Shown here: positions 11,201 through 22,196 of the stretch, piece by piece
Position numbering within the stretch: position 1 is the first letter of the stretch
Layout: the number at the start of each line of letters is the position of its first letter
From: Manihot esculenta
Taxonomy: Eukaryota > Streptophyta > Magnoliopsida > Malpighiales > Euphorbiaceae
Direction: 5' to 3'
Assembly (NCBI RefSeq): GCF_001659605.2
Contig: NC_035176.2
Coordinates: 29,754,716 to 29,818,715 of the forward strand
DNA: 64,000 bases
Translations under genes and position numbers: made by a program
Notes under the pieces: model-generated
The model's input: the letters and a program-made list of their open reading frames with translations, nothing else
What the model was told of the DNA's origin: nothing
Database searches by the model: none

Positions 11201-13738
11201 GAAGGAGCTGGTGTTCTACTTTTAGAGGAACTAGAACATGCTAAGGTATGTGAATGATTGAATTCAACCAAGCCATGCCAAGGGCCTGGCATTTGCCTTA
11301 TATTCAATATGGTGTCAGTATCTGGTTCCTTTGTTTAGCGTCTTTTTAAGGATTAGTACCTTGTTCTCTGATTAATAATTTATATTGGTGCATTTATTCA
11401 CTTTCACCATATGTCTCTTATTTTCTCTATCACTTCCACCTCTGTCTTCTAACATGTTGTCTTTCTTTATGAACCCTAAAACAGTAATATAAACCATAAA
11501 ATTGTACAGCAAGGATCTTTTTTTTGTTGAATTAATTCATCTATGGGTTAATATCTGATTTGCAGAAAAGAGGTGCAAATATCTATGTGGAATTTCTTGG
11601 AGGAAGCTTTACCTGTGATGCCTATCACATGACTGAACCACATCCTGATGGTAATGTGCAGCTTCTAGATTACTTGCAGTTTTACATCAAGTCTGTGTGA
11701 GCTTGGAAATTCTAAGATGTCCTGAAGGATATTGTTGTTATTTCTTTTCACTATCTTCTTCCTGTGTTCATGTCATGTTTTCAGGTATTCTTATGTGGCT
11801 TATCTATGAGATAACAACAGTATTAGTTGTTATCTTGAATCCATTTGTACTGGACTAATGTATAAACGCATGCTTATTGTGGCTCCTGCTATCATGGTAG
11901 AGTGGGGTTCTTGTTATTATTGCCACATATGTTTTCAGAGTGCCATGTTAGGGATAGTATAGAACTTTTGCTAATTTTCGGTGTATCTGATGCAAATTCA
12001 TCCAACAGTCTACCAAGGCTTCTATGAACCTAGTAAAAGTGGAATTTAGGTTGGTTGAGCTTAATATCCTACCAGGAAAAAAAAGGGGAGCTATTAATAA
12101 ACATATGGATCAGTTTGGAATTAAAATAGTTGGTACAAGGCAATGTTGAGCACTTGAGCAGAGTTGAATTACATAAGAAAGCTTTTGAGGATCCACCACT
12201 TGTGTTTGTCACGTAACATTATTTCTATTATTGAACTCTTGGTGCTTGCTCATATTTGTTTTCTTTCGTAAACTCAATTACTGTTTAATAATATCTTTTG
12301 AGATTGAGTTACTGTCTATTATATTATTCGTAAAGTACTGCTTTAGAATCCAACAACCTGTTGTTTGTCCACTATAACTTTTATGTCAGCAGAATTATAT
12401 TGTGTAATATATGGTAACAGACAAATTTAGGAACACTGAGAAAGCATATTGATGTAAATCACCAGTTATAGATATATATATCCAAAGAAGTCTTTTCTGT
12501 GTCCTAGTGGCATATTACTTATTTCTTTACATTCTCTTTTCTGCATTAGTTCTGAATGGCAAGGAGTCTTGATCTACAAGTCTGGGTTTATTAAACCAAG
12601 TGGAATCTTGCAAATTACGTTTGTGGTCTGTAAATAGAGGCTCACTTGCATTCATGATGAAATGGAAGAATGGAATAAAATGTTTGGTTTCAATTTGTGG
12701 CATCTATCTTTAAAAGGATTTTTAAATTACCAATTGCCACCATTGTATAAACTTATCTTATCATGACATTCTTTTTAAGCAGATGAAATCAAGTCTCTGA
12801 ATCAGTTACCATTCTACAAATTACACCAAGCAAATTAATTATTTCTAATCAGATCTTCCTATTTTGCTGTATTTTCCATCCACAAAGAGCATTTAAGTCC
12901 ACCTAACATCTTGTTTCCCCACTCAACAGGAGTTGGTGTCAGTCTCTGTATAGAGAAGGCATTAATCCAATCTGGGGTATCTAAGGAGGATGTGAATTAC
13001 ATAAATGCACATGCTACGTCCACCCCAGCTGGTGACCTTAAAGAGTATGAAGCCCTCATGCGTTGTTTTGGTCAAAAGCCTGATGTAAGATGAATTTTCT
13101 TCTTACGTATGTGAATCACCTTTTACAAACATTTCAAGTTTATTATTCTTATGAGATCTTCCCCGTTTATAGTTGAGAGTGAACTCCACAAAATCCATGA
13201 CTGGCCATCTACTGGGAGCAGCTGGTGCTGTGGAAGCTATTGCAGCAATACAGGTAACATTTTTAGTAGGATGCTGTTGCAGATTTAAAATATTGAGCAA
13301 GTAACCTCCCCAAACAACTGCCCCTAAACCCCCCCTCCCCCCTCTCCCAAAAAGGGAAAAGAGAGACCAATACACACACATATAACTATAGTTACTGATT
13401 TTTTATTTTGTTACTTTTGTAGGCAATAAGGACAGGGTGGATTCATCCAAACATCAATCTGGAAAATCCAGATCAAGGCGTGGTATTTTTCCTCCTATGC
13501 TTTTCTGAATTATGTTTCTATGATTCCTTATGGTGGGTAGCTTGCTTCTCAACCAAGGCAAAATTAACTTCACAATTTGTTAGTTTTCAAAATATTTAAT
13601 GCTTCTAACATATCAATTCAGGACACAAAAGTTCTGGTTGGTCCAAAGAAAGAGAGATTGGACATCAAGGTTGCATTGTCCAACTCATTTGGGTTTGGTG
13701 GCCAAAACTCATCGATACTTTTTGCACCATACAAGTGA
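8220..13738 (+). CDS. KAS2: 3-oxoacyl-[acyl-carrier-protein] synthase II, chloroplastic (KASII)
   Basis: Condensing enzyme of plastid fatty acid synthesis that extends 16:0-ACP to 18:0-ACP, so it helps set the C16/C18 lipid ratio. Thirteen exons: 8220-8598, 9232-9437, 9529-9732, 10165-10275, 10391-10486, 10591-10636, 10737-10816, 11177-11245, 11566-11650, 12930-13084, 13173-13253, 13423-13482, 13622-13738. They total 1689 nt (562 aa), all GT-AG and in frame. Exon 1 encodes a Ser/Arg-rich stretch that fits a transit peptide. The thiolase-fold core begins with [13 protein letters not shown] in exon 2. The triad is visible: Cys313 in STACATSN, His453 in [11 protein letters not shown] and His489 in STKSMTGH, with Lys484. 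KASII is preferred over KASI because of its length and the long N-terminus; the two are related, so this rests on overall resemblance. Confidence 0.95.
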
Positions 13739-14470
13739 TACAAGGCTAACTCAACCCTGATGTACTAATGTGAAAAGGTGCGTAGATATATAATTCGTCA
13801 GTCTATTGATTTTGGTATGTTACTTGGCTAATGAGAGAAGGACCAGGCAAAAGGCCAACCAAATGAATGGATATTTGTGTTAATATCTAAGATTATACTC
13901 TTATTCTGCTGTTTGGCAGACCATTGTGTTGATAATCGACCCATTCTCTGCAAAACCTGAAAAGCTAATATGTGCATGAAATAGCAAGGTGTGAGTGGAT
14001 GCCCTTTAGTATTAACTCCATGGATCGTCTACAGTTTCAGTGAAAGCCACTACAACTAGGAGTCTCTAGTGTTCTATTAAATCAATGGGATGAACTTGAC
14101 ATAGAAATGCAACTTGTTGCACAGATAGTCAGGAGAGGAACGAGTTGAGAGGGCTCTGTGGATTGGGAAAGAAGAATATTCAGAGTAATCAGAGTCAACA
14201 AAGTGGGAAAGACACTAGCTTTTACTGTTCTCAGAATTCCCCTCTCGTTAGTAGGGCTTTGTTCAACTAGTGAACCACTGAATCACCAGTAGTAGGTACT
14301 AGGTAGCTGTATTGCTAATCAGCCTTGTTTTATTTTTCTTACTTGTACAAGTAGAGTGGCTGATCGTGTTTAGTAGCAATTTTAACCAATTTTGAGCTGG
14401 ATGTTGGCTAGGTAATACTAATATAATTGTGATGTATAATTTTTCTTTATCTTTATCATGATAAATGAGC
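13739..14470 (+). other. KASII 3' UTR and downstream flank
   Basis: Follows the KASII stop codon. Base composition is mixed and there is no coding frame. The UTR probably ends within this stretch, but I cannot fix the poly(A) site. A GTAAGT-like intron in the 3' UTR is not excluded. Confidence 0.45.
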
Positions 14471-16019
14471 ATGTACAAGGTTGGGTTGTCGGAAAGGACT
14501 TAAGGGCACGAATTTCTCCATTATCCTCCTAGTCCGTACAACTTTCAGTTCACTGTTTCTATGGAATTACTGGTTAAGAAAATAAAGCATGTTACGGTGA
14601 AACAGCCAACTACTAGTGGCAGGATGTTTTTCTTTTATAACTTTGTTTTATTAATATTTTTTATTATTATTATTACTTTATGTTATCGGATGAGCTATAG
14701 TAATGATTCCATCCCTTTATTCGGCTCCTAATTTTATTAACTGAGCTTCATGTGTTAAATTTGTCGAGTTTTTTTAAATTTGGCCCATCACAATTTGTTG
14801 CCTATACAGGGCAAACATCTTAATAAGGGAAAAGTTTTAAAAAAATATATATATCACGTACAGTTTTTTACTCCAGGTCTGTGACTGATAGCGTTCCATC
14901 AGTGTAGTACCTTGTGGTACTTCGAGATCTTGAGGTGAAGAATGGATGAGACCGACGTGAAAACTACCTTGAGATGAAGAATGGATGAGACCGACGTGAA
15001 AAATGGATGAGAACGCGTGGTACTATTTTTTTAAATAAATTACAATTTAATTTTTAAATTATATCTTTAATTTTTAAATTATATCTTTAATTTTTAAATT
15101 ATGTTATATTTAATGAATTAATCTTTTAATAAATTAAAACTGAATATGTAAATCTCTCTATCTTCATTTTATCTAAATGCACTCATTCATTTCTCTCCAT
15201 TTCTTTAAATTAAAAATTTTAAGACATAGAATTTCCAAATTAAACAATCCATTCTGTTCCAAATCATGATCTCATTCTGTCCCAAATCATGATCCCTTTC
15301 TCTCCGGTTTCCTTTTTCTCTATTGCTACAAATTTATTCATCTTTCAAATCTTTTTGTTGCTAGTCGGATCTCCAAAATGCAATTGAGGTATTAACTTTG
15401 TTATTTCGATTATTTTTTCAATTAGGGAAACCTTGGCATTTATTTTGTTTGTTGTTTCCCTTTGATTTGTATTTCCTGGAGTTCTGTTTGGGATTTTTTT
15501 TTTTTTTTTACGGTTTATGTTCTTCACAAGTTTGCGGATTCCGATTTCCTTGTAGCTTTACATTGATAGTTGATTGAATGCTGCAGCCTCTTTGCGCGGT
15601 CTGTTTTGGATCCTTTGGTACATTTTGCTGAGTCGGTGTTTATAATTTTATTTAGAGTAAACACTATTGATTAATGACCATATAATTGATTCTGCTTTGT
15701 TTGGGTGCGAGGTAAATAGAAATTGAAATATCAGGTTTTAGATCCAATTCTATTCTGAACTTCTTTAGATACCGGATGTAGGGAAAGCAGGGGAAGGTTT
15801 AAGCAGGAAAAAAAGAGAGGCATATTTGAGAAATAAAAAGGTGTAATAACATTGTTTGGACCGAATTATTTCAAAGACTTATTAATAGTTAACTATCAAA
15901 ACATGACAACGAGATAAAATGCAGACTGCAATTATACAAAAGAAGTTGATGTTACTTGGTAATTAAGTGGAATGAATAATGTGACAGTGTTACTCTAAAT
16001 TCTCTTGGTGATTTGGATT
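14471..16019. other. Intergenic DNA left of the LTR element
   Basis: Holds a 39-bp tandem duplication and an AT-rich block near 15030-15110 with a 20-bp unit repeated about three times. From 15290 to 15900 the pyrimidine-rich, more balanced sequence resembles a plant 5' leader plus first intron, but I find no coding exon. The LTR element at 16025 may have split whatever was here. Confidence 0.4.
14929..15006. repeat. 39-bp tandem duplication
   Basis: Two adjacent copies start CTTGAGGTGAAGAATGG and CTTGAGATGAAGAATGG at 14929 and 14968 and are almost identical. A shorter third piece (AAATGGATGAGAACG) follows at about 15000. Confidence 0.75.
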
Positions 16020-16024
16020 GTAGG
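16020..16024. repeat. Left target-site duplication (GTAGG)
   Basis: GTAGG directly precedes the left LTR and recurs directly after the right LTR at 22878-22882. Confidence 0.9.
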
Positions 16025-16705
16025 TGATAAATATTTTCCTCTTCCTGGTCCATGATAGATCTGGTTTTCTTCTGGGTCCTTTCTTGTTGGGCTCTCTGAT
16101 GGGTCTCTCCATGTTCTACCTGGTGAAAGGATCTGTAAAATAAGAAATAATGGTCAGGGGCCTACCGGGGGTGCCCCGGCAGAGGCCCTCCGACGCTCAA
16201 GTCAGATTTTATGGCTCAGAGTAGTATATTTAGGCAAGGGTTACAGAAAGAATAAAAATGGTGTCCAGTAAGGAGAAAGAAGAAGAAGAGAACCCACTTT
16301 TGCGTGGTCTTTACCGTGATATATATATCTGTCTCTCTGCCACAATGCTAGCTGTCTTCTGCCGCTCAGCTCCGTATGTACGGATGTGTCAGGCACCTGC
16401 TCCATGCGTAACGGCCATTAATTCTCCTCTGATACGCATGCGGAAGGACCTACCAGCGGGGCATCTTGGTCATTTTACCCTTTCCGGGCTGGGTTGAATG
16501 GTAGGGCTGAAGTTGAGCCTGGTGAGGGCCTGATTACTGGGCCGAGAGGTTTGGGCCGGCTTGATTGAGGGGTCTAGGCGGAGTCCGGCCCTGTGACTGA
16601 GCGGGCTGGACCTGACTCTCGAGGGGAATATTGAAGCCTTCGGATCATGGACTGTTTTCGTGGGCCTGGCCTTTAGGCCGGGGTGAAGAAATCCAGCAGT
16701 CATCA
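16025..16705 (-). repeat. Left LTR (3' LTR in element orientation)
   Basis: 681 bp, begins TG and ends CA, and matches 22197-22877 with about nine substitutions and no length change. The small open frames inside it (such as 16258-16497) recur in the other LTR and are not genes. Confidence 0.93.
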
Positions 16706-16725
16706 ATTGCCCCTTTATCTCCTCA
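16706..16725 (-). other. Polypurine tract of the LTR element
   Basis: On the minus strand this reads as a purine-rich run, GAGGAGATAAAGGGGCAAT, ending at the LTR edge. This is the expected site for plus-strand priming if the element runs right to left. It supports the minus orientation set by the primer binding site. Confidence 0.65.
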
Positions 16726-18114
16726 GCAGTTATTCCATGACTGGTGAGGGGATAAATCTTTAATTTCTATTCATGACCGTGTGGTCTGAGAACTGCTCTT
16801 GTCAAAAGTACCATTTCTTTGCCTTTTTATTATTTTTGTCTCTTTACTTTGATGTTTGAATGTATGGCGTTATGGGAATGTGTGTTCGATGACAAATGAT
16901 ATTTCACCTCGGCATGTACCTCATCATTATTTTCTACTCACACTGTCTTCTGGTTTTGTCAACTTTACTTATTTGTTGGATCAGGCCGGCTCTACTGGGT
17001 CTTTGCTGGTTGAACCGATCCGGGCTAAGAGCTCGGAGTCTGGTTAAGCTTCTAACTTGCGAGTTTTTCTTATTCTCATGAGGGCATTTCTGTTTTTGGC
17101 TCGCGATCTCGTCATTGTCGCGAGCTCAGGAATATAATACCTTGTTCCTCTTGAGATATCCTTCCGGTAATCGGTGTGGTTTGAGCTGTAAGCTCCACTG
17201 GGATAGAGTACTCGTTCTTTTGTTGTTTTCCTGTTACGAGTTCATCCGAGCTGGGAGCTCGGTTCTTTGCTTTTCGTTTAGGCTTTTGTGCCTATAGCCT
17301 GTGACGGTGTCTATATCACGAGCTCCGAAGTTTGGAATTTCACTTTCTTTACTTTGGTGCCCCGAACTCTTTTGTGAAGTCGGACTTAATTTCTTACTTT
17401 CTTGTCGAGCCTTATTCGAGCTGTGTTTCAGTCTGACTGTTCATTTGTTTGGTTTTAACTTTTCTTTTATAGGCTTATAGCCTTGCCGGTCCAGATGTGA
17501 GGCCCCTCCAGGCTTCCGGGAAGGTCGACCTTGAATTGCAGGGGTCGGACTATCTGTTTTTGGATTTGACCGTCTTGCCTTCTTGATTCTTTATCTGAGC
17601 GTTTGGACTCTCGTGTATGTTTTTTGCCCCCGAGTATTTATGGGCTGTCTGCTCTCGAGCCTTTTGCGGGCTCTTTGTTGCCCGGACCTCTCTCTAGGTC
17701 AGCTGAATTGGTTTAGTGTGAGCGGTCAATTCTTGAGTTCGGTGCCTCTTATGATTGCCCCTGATTCTCTGTTTGGCTTTGTATTTTGGTATGCAGTTTG
17801 CTTAGGAATCGCCTTGCCTTAATTCGGTCTGTCTTATCGGGTTTACCAGTACTGCGCTCGTTTTCTTGAGATCGGCATGATGCTTTGGTACTTTTGGCTG
17901 TTGTGTGAGATTAAAGTCTCTCTACCTGATGACTTGAGCTCCTTTGGGAGGTCGGAGTTTAGCTTTTTCATTTATGGTCCCATGCCCCAATCTTTTATGT
18001 GAGATCAGAACTATGTTCTTTATGAGTTGTTTTTGCTTGTAGCACCGGATGATCTTGGGGATTCTGGCTATTTTTGCTCCGGGAGATCTTTGAGATCTTT
18101 GCCGGTCTTCTACC

Positions 18115-18310
18115 TCAGTGAGGTCTTCTGCCTCATTGAGGACTTCTGCCTCAGTGAGGTTTTCTGCCTCAGTGAGGTCTTCTGCCTTAGTGAGGTCTTC
18201 TGCCTCATTGAGGTCTTCTGCCTCATTGAGGTCTTCTGCCTCAGTGAGGTCTTCTGCCTCTTTGAGGTCTTCTGCCTCTTTTGAGGTCTTCTGCCTCTTT
18301 TGAGGTCTTC
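18115..18310. repeat. 18-bp tandem array in the LTR element
   Basis: About ten copies of an 18-bp unit of the form GAGGTCTTCTGCCTCAGT, with variants CATT and CTTT at the end. The length is a multiple of three, so it opens artificial reading frames that are not genes. Confidence 0.85.
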
Positions 18311-18705
18311 TTTTGCTAGGACCTCACCTCATTGAGGTCTTCTTTTGCCAGGACCTCAGTGAGGTCTTCTTTTGCTAGGACCTCAGTGAGGTCTTCTTTT
18401 GTCAGGACCTCAGTGAGGTCTTCATTTGCTAAGACCTCAGTGAGGTCTTCTCTTGGTGGGACCACAGTGAGGTCTTCTTTTGTCAAGACCTTTTTGAGGT
18501 CTTCTTTTGCCAGGACCTCAGTGAGGTCTTCTTTTGCTAGGACCTCAGTGAGGTCTTCTTTTGTCAGGACCTCAGTGAGGTCTTCATTTGTCAAGACCTT
18601 ATTGAGGTCTTCTTTTGTCAGGACCTTATTGAGGTCTTCTTTTGTCAGGACCTTATTGAGGTCTTCTTTTGTCAAGACCTCAGTGAGGTCTTCATCCTCC
18701 TAGAG
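18311..18705. repeat. 27-bp palindromic tandem array in the LTR element
   Basis: About fourteen copies of a 27-bp unit, GAGGTCTTCTTTTGCCAGGACCTCAGT in outline. Each unit contains GAGGTC and GACCTC, so it can fold back on itself. Units abut directly without unique spacers. The array appears to have grown from the neighbouring 18-bp array, since both share GAGGTCTTCT. Confidence 0.85.
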
Positions 18706-19280
18706 GTCTTTTAAGATCATCACCGGCCGTTTTTATTTTGTTTTCCCGGGAGTTCTAGGGGATCCCGGTCTTCATTCTCCGGGAGGTCTTTTAAGATCCT
18801 CACCGGCCGTTTTTATTTTGTTTTCCCGGGAGTTCTAGGGGATCCCGATCTTCGTGCTCTGGGAGGTCTTTTAAGATCCTCACTGGCCGTTTTTATTCCG
18901 AGGTGACCTCGGGGCCCCGCCGGCTGATTTTTGCTTTGTTTTCCCGGGAGTTCTAGGGGATCTCGGTCTTCATGCTCCGGGAGGCATCTTTAAGATCCTC
19001 ACCGGCCGTTCCGGGGTGACCTCGGGGCCCCGCCGACAGTTTTTTGTTTTGTTTTCCCGGGAGTTCTAGGGGATCCCGGTCTTCATGCTCCGGGAGGCAT
19101 CTTTAAGATCCTCACTGGCCGTTCCGGGGTGACCTCGGGGCCCCGCCGGCAGTTTTTTGTTTTGTTTTCCCGGGAGTTCTAGGGGATCCCGGTCTTCATG
19201 CTCCGGGAGGCATCTTTAAGATCCTCACCGGCCGTTCCGGGGTGACCTCGGGGCCCCGCCGGCAGTTTTTTGTGCCTTCT
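18706..19280. repeat. 80-113-bp GC-rich tandem array in the LTR element
   Basis: About six head-to-tail copies built around CCCGGGAGTTCTAGGGGATC. The first units are about 80 bp. Later ones are about 113 bp because they gain a GGTGACCTCGGGGCCCCGCC block. Later copies are nearly identical, which indicates recent amplification. Confidence 0.85.
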
Positions 19281-19884
19281 TGAGGTTTTTGCACAAGATT
19301 CAGGCTCATTGGCCTTACTGTCGCTTCGTCATCTCAGCTGGTTTTGTGCCTAACTGAGATCTTGTTCATTTTTCTGAATTTTTCTGCAAAATAAGAGCTT
19401 GCACAGAGCGTATATAACGAGAATGCTTGTTGTTAATTCAATAATATCCGTCAATAAATAATATGTCACACATGTCACTCGGTTTCATCTTTCAGATGCA
19501 TGCAAGTATTAACTCATGCAATTTCAGGGATGCAATGAACAATATTTTTGCATGTGTAAATTTCTCCAGGATTTTACTTTACAAAAGCAATATGTTTAAA
19601 TACATAATCCCTCTCATTAGAATATTCATGCTATTTTAACTAGCAGCGAAAACTTTTCCATTGAGCTAGTTAATTTTATTTATTTTCTCCATGACATATT
19701 AATTATTTTTCATTTATTTTATTTTATTTTATTTTTAACTGGACATTATTAATTTTAAAAACTGAAATAATAATTCTTCTTTCCTTAATAATAGAAAACT
19801 CAAGCATTGATATGAGGGCATTCAGGACAATACTGATGCAAGGCTTATTTATTATTATTATTATTATTTGAAAAATACGGATGC

Positions 19885-20300
19885 TTACCTCTCGAATCGT
19901 AGGAAGCTCCCTTCGCAGCATATCATAATCTCTTCTGGGGTTAAGTTTTTGTATATATTCAAGCTCATCATCTGAGAATGTGGGTCCTCCAATGTTTCGT
20001 GTTAAAAGAAGAGGAGAATCATTATGAACAGGACTGAGGTCATTACTCAGTACCATATCCCCAAAAGTCAAGCAACTCTCCTCCGTGGGGACTTTAAGAG
20101 CAATTTGCAACCTTCTTTTCACTGTATGTGCATTATCGCCACGATCCACTTCCGTCCTCAAGACACAACCAGTCTTAGTCTGCACAAAAACTCGTCTCCT
20201 CCCAGCGGGTTGTTTCCCCTCCATTCTCCTGTTCTCGTGATATTCCCCACCGAGTGGGTTGTTGAAGATTGTCACTGCCATCTGGGTTTGAACTGGGCTG
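19885..20300 (-). pseudogene. Captured, internally deleted fragment of a PI4K-gamma (ubiquitin-like domain kinase) gene
   Basis: Minus-strand reading gives DSPVQTQMAV, then a ubiquitin-like segment (RRVFVQTKTGCVLRTEVD, then TVKRRLQIAL and LTFGDMVLSNDL), then SPLLLTRN. From family knowledge this is the N-terminus of plant phosphatidylinositol 4-kinase gamma proteins of the 5/7 type. The frame then jumps straight to FSDDELEYIQKLNPRRD and MLRRELPTIRE, which matches a block near the kinase C-terminus. The catalytic kinase domain between them is missing. After this the frame runs into poly-Ile (ATT)n repeat sequence and ends. The fragment lies inside an LTR retrotransposon in the same direction, so it is a captured gene piece and not a working kinase. 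Exact edges are uncertain. Confidence 0.75.
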
Positions 20301-20499
20301 TCCCAAGCACGTAGTCCACATGACGACGAAATCGGCAGCACCGACATCGTTCATGTCGACGCCGGCCTGCATGGTCGCATTGCTACATGGTCACGCCGAC
20401 CTCACTTGTTGGAGCTCGACCAGACCCGCGACTTCCTCCTCAGGTCGGCACGTCTTTGGCAGCTCGATCTCCTTCCATTCTTGCTATTTCAACCATCCG

Positions 20500-20775
20500 A
20501 CCTGCTTTTTCCTCACGGACTCCTCTTCTCTAACCTGTTACCTGGAACTTCACAGCAGATCTGCCCATCCAATCTCTACAATATGTGTATTGTTGATCTC
20601 ACAGTTTTTAACAAAGATATTCATCATCTGAAATTTCACTTCTTTAAATCTCAAAGAAAAGATTAGTAATAATAAAATTTAATAAATATTAAAATAAACT
20701 ATTTAAAAACTATCAAAATATTCTTGAACCAGCTGGGTCTTTCTTTTCAACTTAGTTATTCAGCTAGGTTATCCG
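20500..20775. repeat. Internal duplication of the LTR element, copy 1
   Basis: Shares with 21640-21900 the run TAATAAATATTAAAATAAA, the phrase ATCAAAATATTCTT and the motif CAGCTGGGTTAT or similar, in the same order and spacing. The copies are clearly diverged. Confidence 0.6.
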
Positions 20776-21639
20776 CTGGGTTGTCTTCCCCGTCCTCGAG
20801 GTGACCGAGCTTTCTCTGCTGTTACAACGCACGGCTTCGGGCTTCACCGGTGACACCCATGATTGGACACGACATTGGATCGTCACCTTCCCGCGCCGGC
20901 TGTGCTGACGCCATTCATCAGGCGTGAAATCACTGTCATTGTGAACCCAAAGCAACAGATTCCCTGTTTTTCACTCTTTCCGAACAATGATGAAGAAGAA
21001 GAAAAGAGAAAAGTTGTTGCTGATTGGCAGTGGGCCCTAATCATCCTGTGTGGGTCAGGAATTCTTGACTTCTTGTTGAAAGCATCTCCACTCACGTCTT
21101 TACTCTGTTATTTTCCTCAAACAGGGCCCCGATCTCGAGCGTGATCTCCAGCACGGATCTAGTTTCGCACATGGGTTCGGCTCCCACGTGTAATCTCTTA
21201 ACGATGTTGTTGATTTTAGTGAAAGTCCACTAGTTATTCCTTCTCAAGCCAACGTGCCTTCACTTATAATACTGTGATTATTGGATTTGCCGAGCTCTTT
21301 TCAGTTCTGCTACTTCGACCGGCGAAACCATTGACGGTCTTACTAGCGGTGTTTGATCAGTCGTTCTTTCGACAACCAGACGGGCTAATGCCGACCATGC
21401 CAATCTGGGTATCTCAGCTCACCTTGTTTTCGAGCTGGATGACATACTGCGTCCGAACTTATCCACCTCGACCTGCCTGGATATTTGATTATTTGCTATT
21501 GTCTCCAGGTTGCTCTGATACTTGAGGGGCGTTGCTCTGCAACCGAGTTGAATGGCTATGAATCGTGTCTCCTCCGACCTCATGCCCTATCCGACCTGAA
21601 ATGTTAGCCCGACCTCATCTATTTTTCATTTATTAATTT

Positions 21640-21900
21640 TCTCTCTGACTTGCTAACCTGGGATTTTACAGCCGGCCTGAGGATTTCAACAAATATATAT
21701 ATATATATATATATATCTCATTCTTCTTTTTTTTTCTTTTTTTTTTTTCTTACAGAGAATATTCACCAGACTTCAAAGAAAAAACCAGCCATAGTAAAAT
21801 CTAATAAATATTAAAATAAATTATCTGAAAGACCATCAAAATATTCTTTAGCACAATGAACATTTCTTTTCAGCTGGGTTATCTGCTCAAGCTTTCGTAC
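21640..21900. repeat. Internal duplication of the LTR element, copy 2
   Basis: Diverged direct repeat of 20500-20775. This copy contains an inserted (AT)n tract at 21693-21716 and a pyrimidine run just after it. Confidence 0.6.
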
Positions 21901-22118
21901 CTTATGTGGATCTCAATGGGTGGATCTGAAAACTTTTGAGATAGTAAAATCTCTTTCGTGGAGACCACATTCCCGGCCAAGCTCGGCGAGGGGTTAAAAG
22001 GAATGGGTGGTTGGTTGTTTGGAGTTGTAGGACTGGAAAATAAGAACCGCTGCCCCTCTTGGGCAGAGCTCAGATTATTTGGAATGACGTTAAGGTTATT
22101 TTCTTGGTGGTTTGCCAT
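21879..22118 (-). CDS. Short gag-leader-like frame of the LTR element
   Basis: 79-codon frame that begins about 75 nt inside the primer binding site in the element's own direction, where a gag gene would start. It begins MANHQENNLNVIPNN and is rich in Asn, Pro and Ser. It has no zinc knuckle or other gag motif and stops early. It may be a gag relic or chance, and the link to gag is from position only. Confidence 0.3.
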   Translation of the reverse strand: MANHQENNLNVIPNNLSSAQEGQRFLFSSPTTPNNQPPIPFNPSPSLAGNVVSTKEILLSQKFSDPPIEIHIRYESLSR

Positions 22119-22178
22119 TGTGGATCTCAGTGGGTTTTGAAAGTGAAAACTCCGGTGATGAAAAGATCTCCTTCGTTT

Positions 22179-22194
22179 CCCACAGACGGCGCCA
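22179..22194 (-). other. Primer binding site of the LTR element
   Basis: Minus strand TGGCGCCGTCTGTGGG starts 2 nt inside the right LTR. TGGCGCC is a common start of primer binding sites in plant LTR elements. I did not match it to a specific tRNA. Confidence 0.7.
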
Positions 22195-22196
22195 TT

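Noticed and set aside
16258..16497. 79-codon frame that also occurs at 22430-22669
   Set aside because: It is part of the LTR duplicated at both ends of the element and has no protein motif.
18027..18703. Long open frames on both strands with regular Ser/Arg/Lys/Leu repeats
   Set aside because: They arise because the 18- and 27-bp repeat units are multiples of three. There is no domain, and frames are equally open on both strands.
18311..18705. Regularly spaced direct repeats resembling a CRISPR array
   Set aside because: Units abut with no unique spacers, they lie in a plant LTR element, and there are no cas genes.
20863..21144. 93-codon frame inside the LTR element as a second captured gene
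   Set aside because: No recognisable motif, and it overlaps an antisense frame of similar length.
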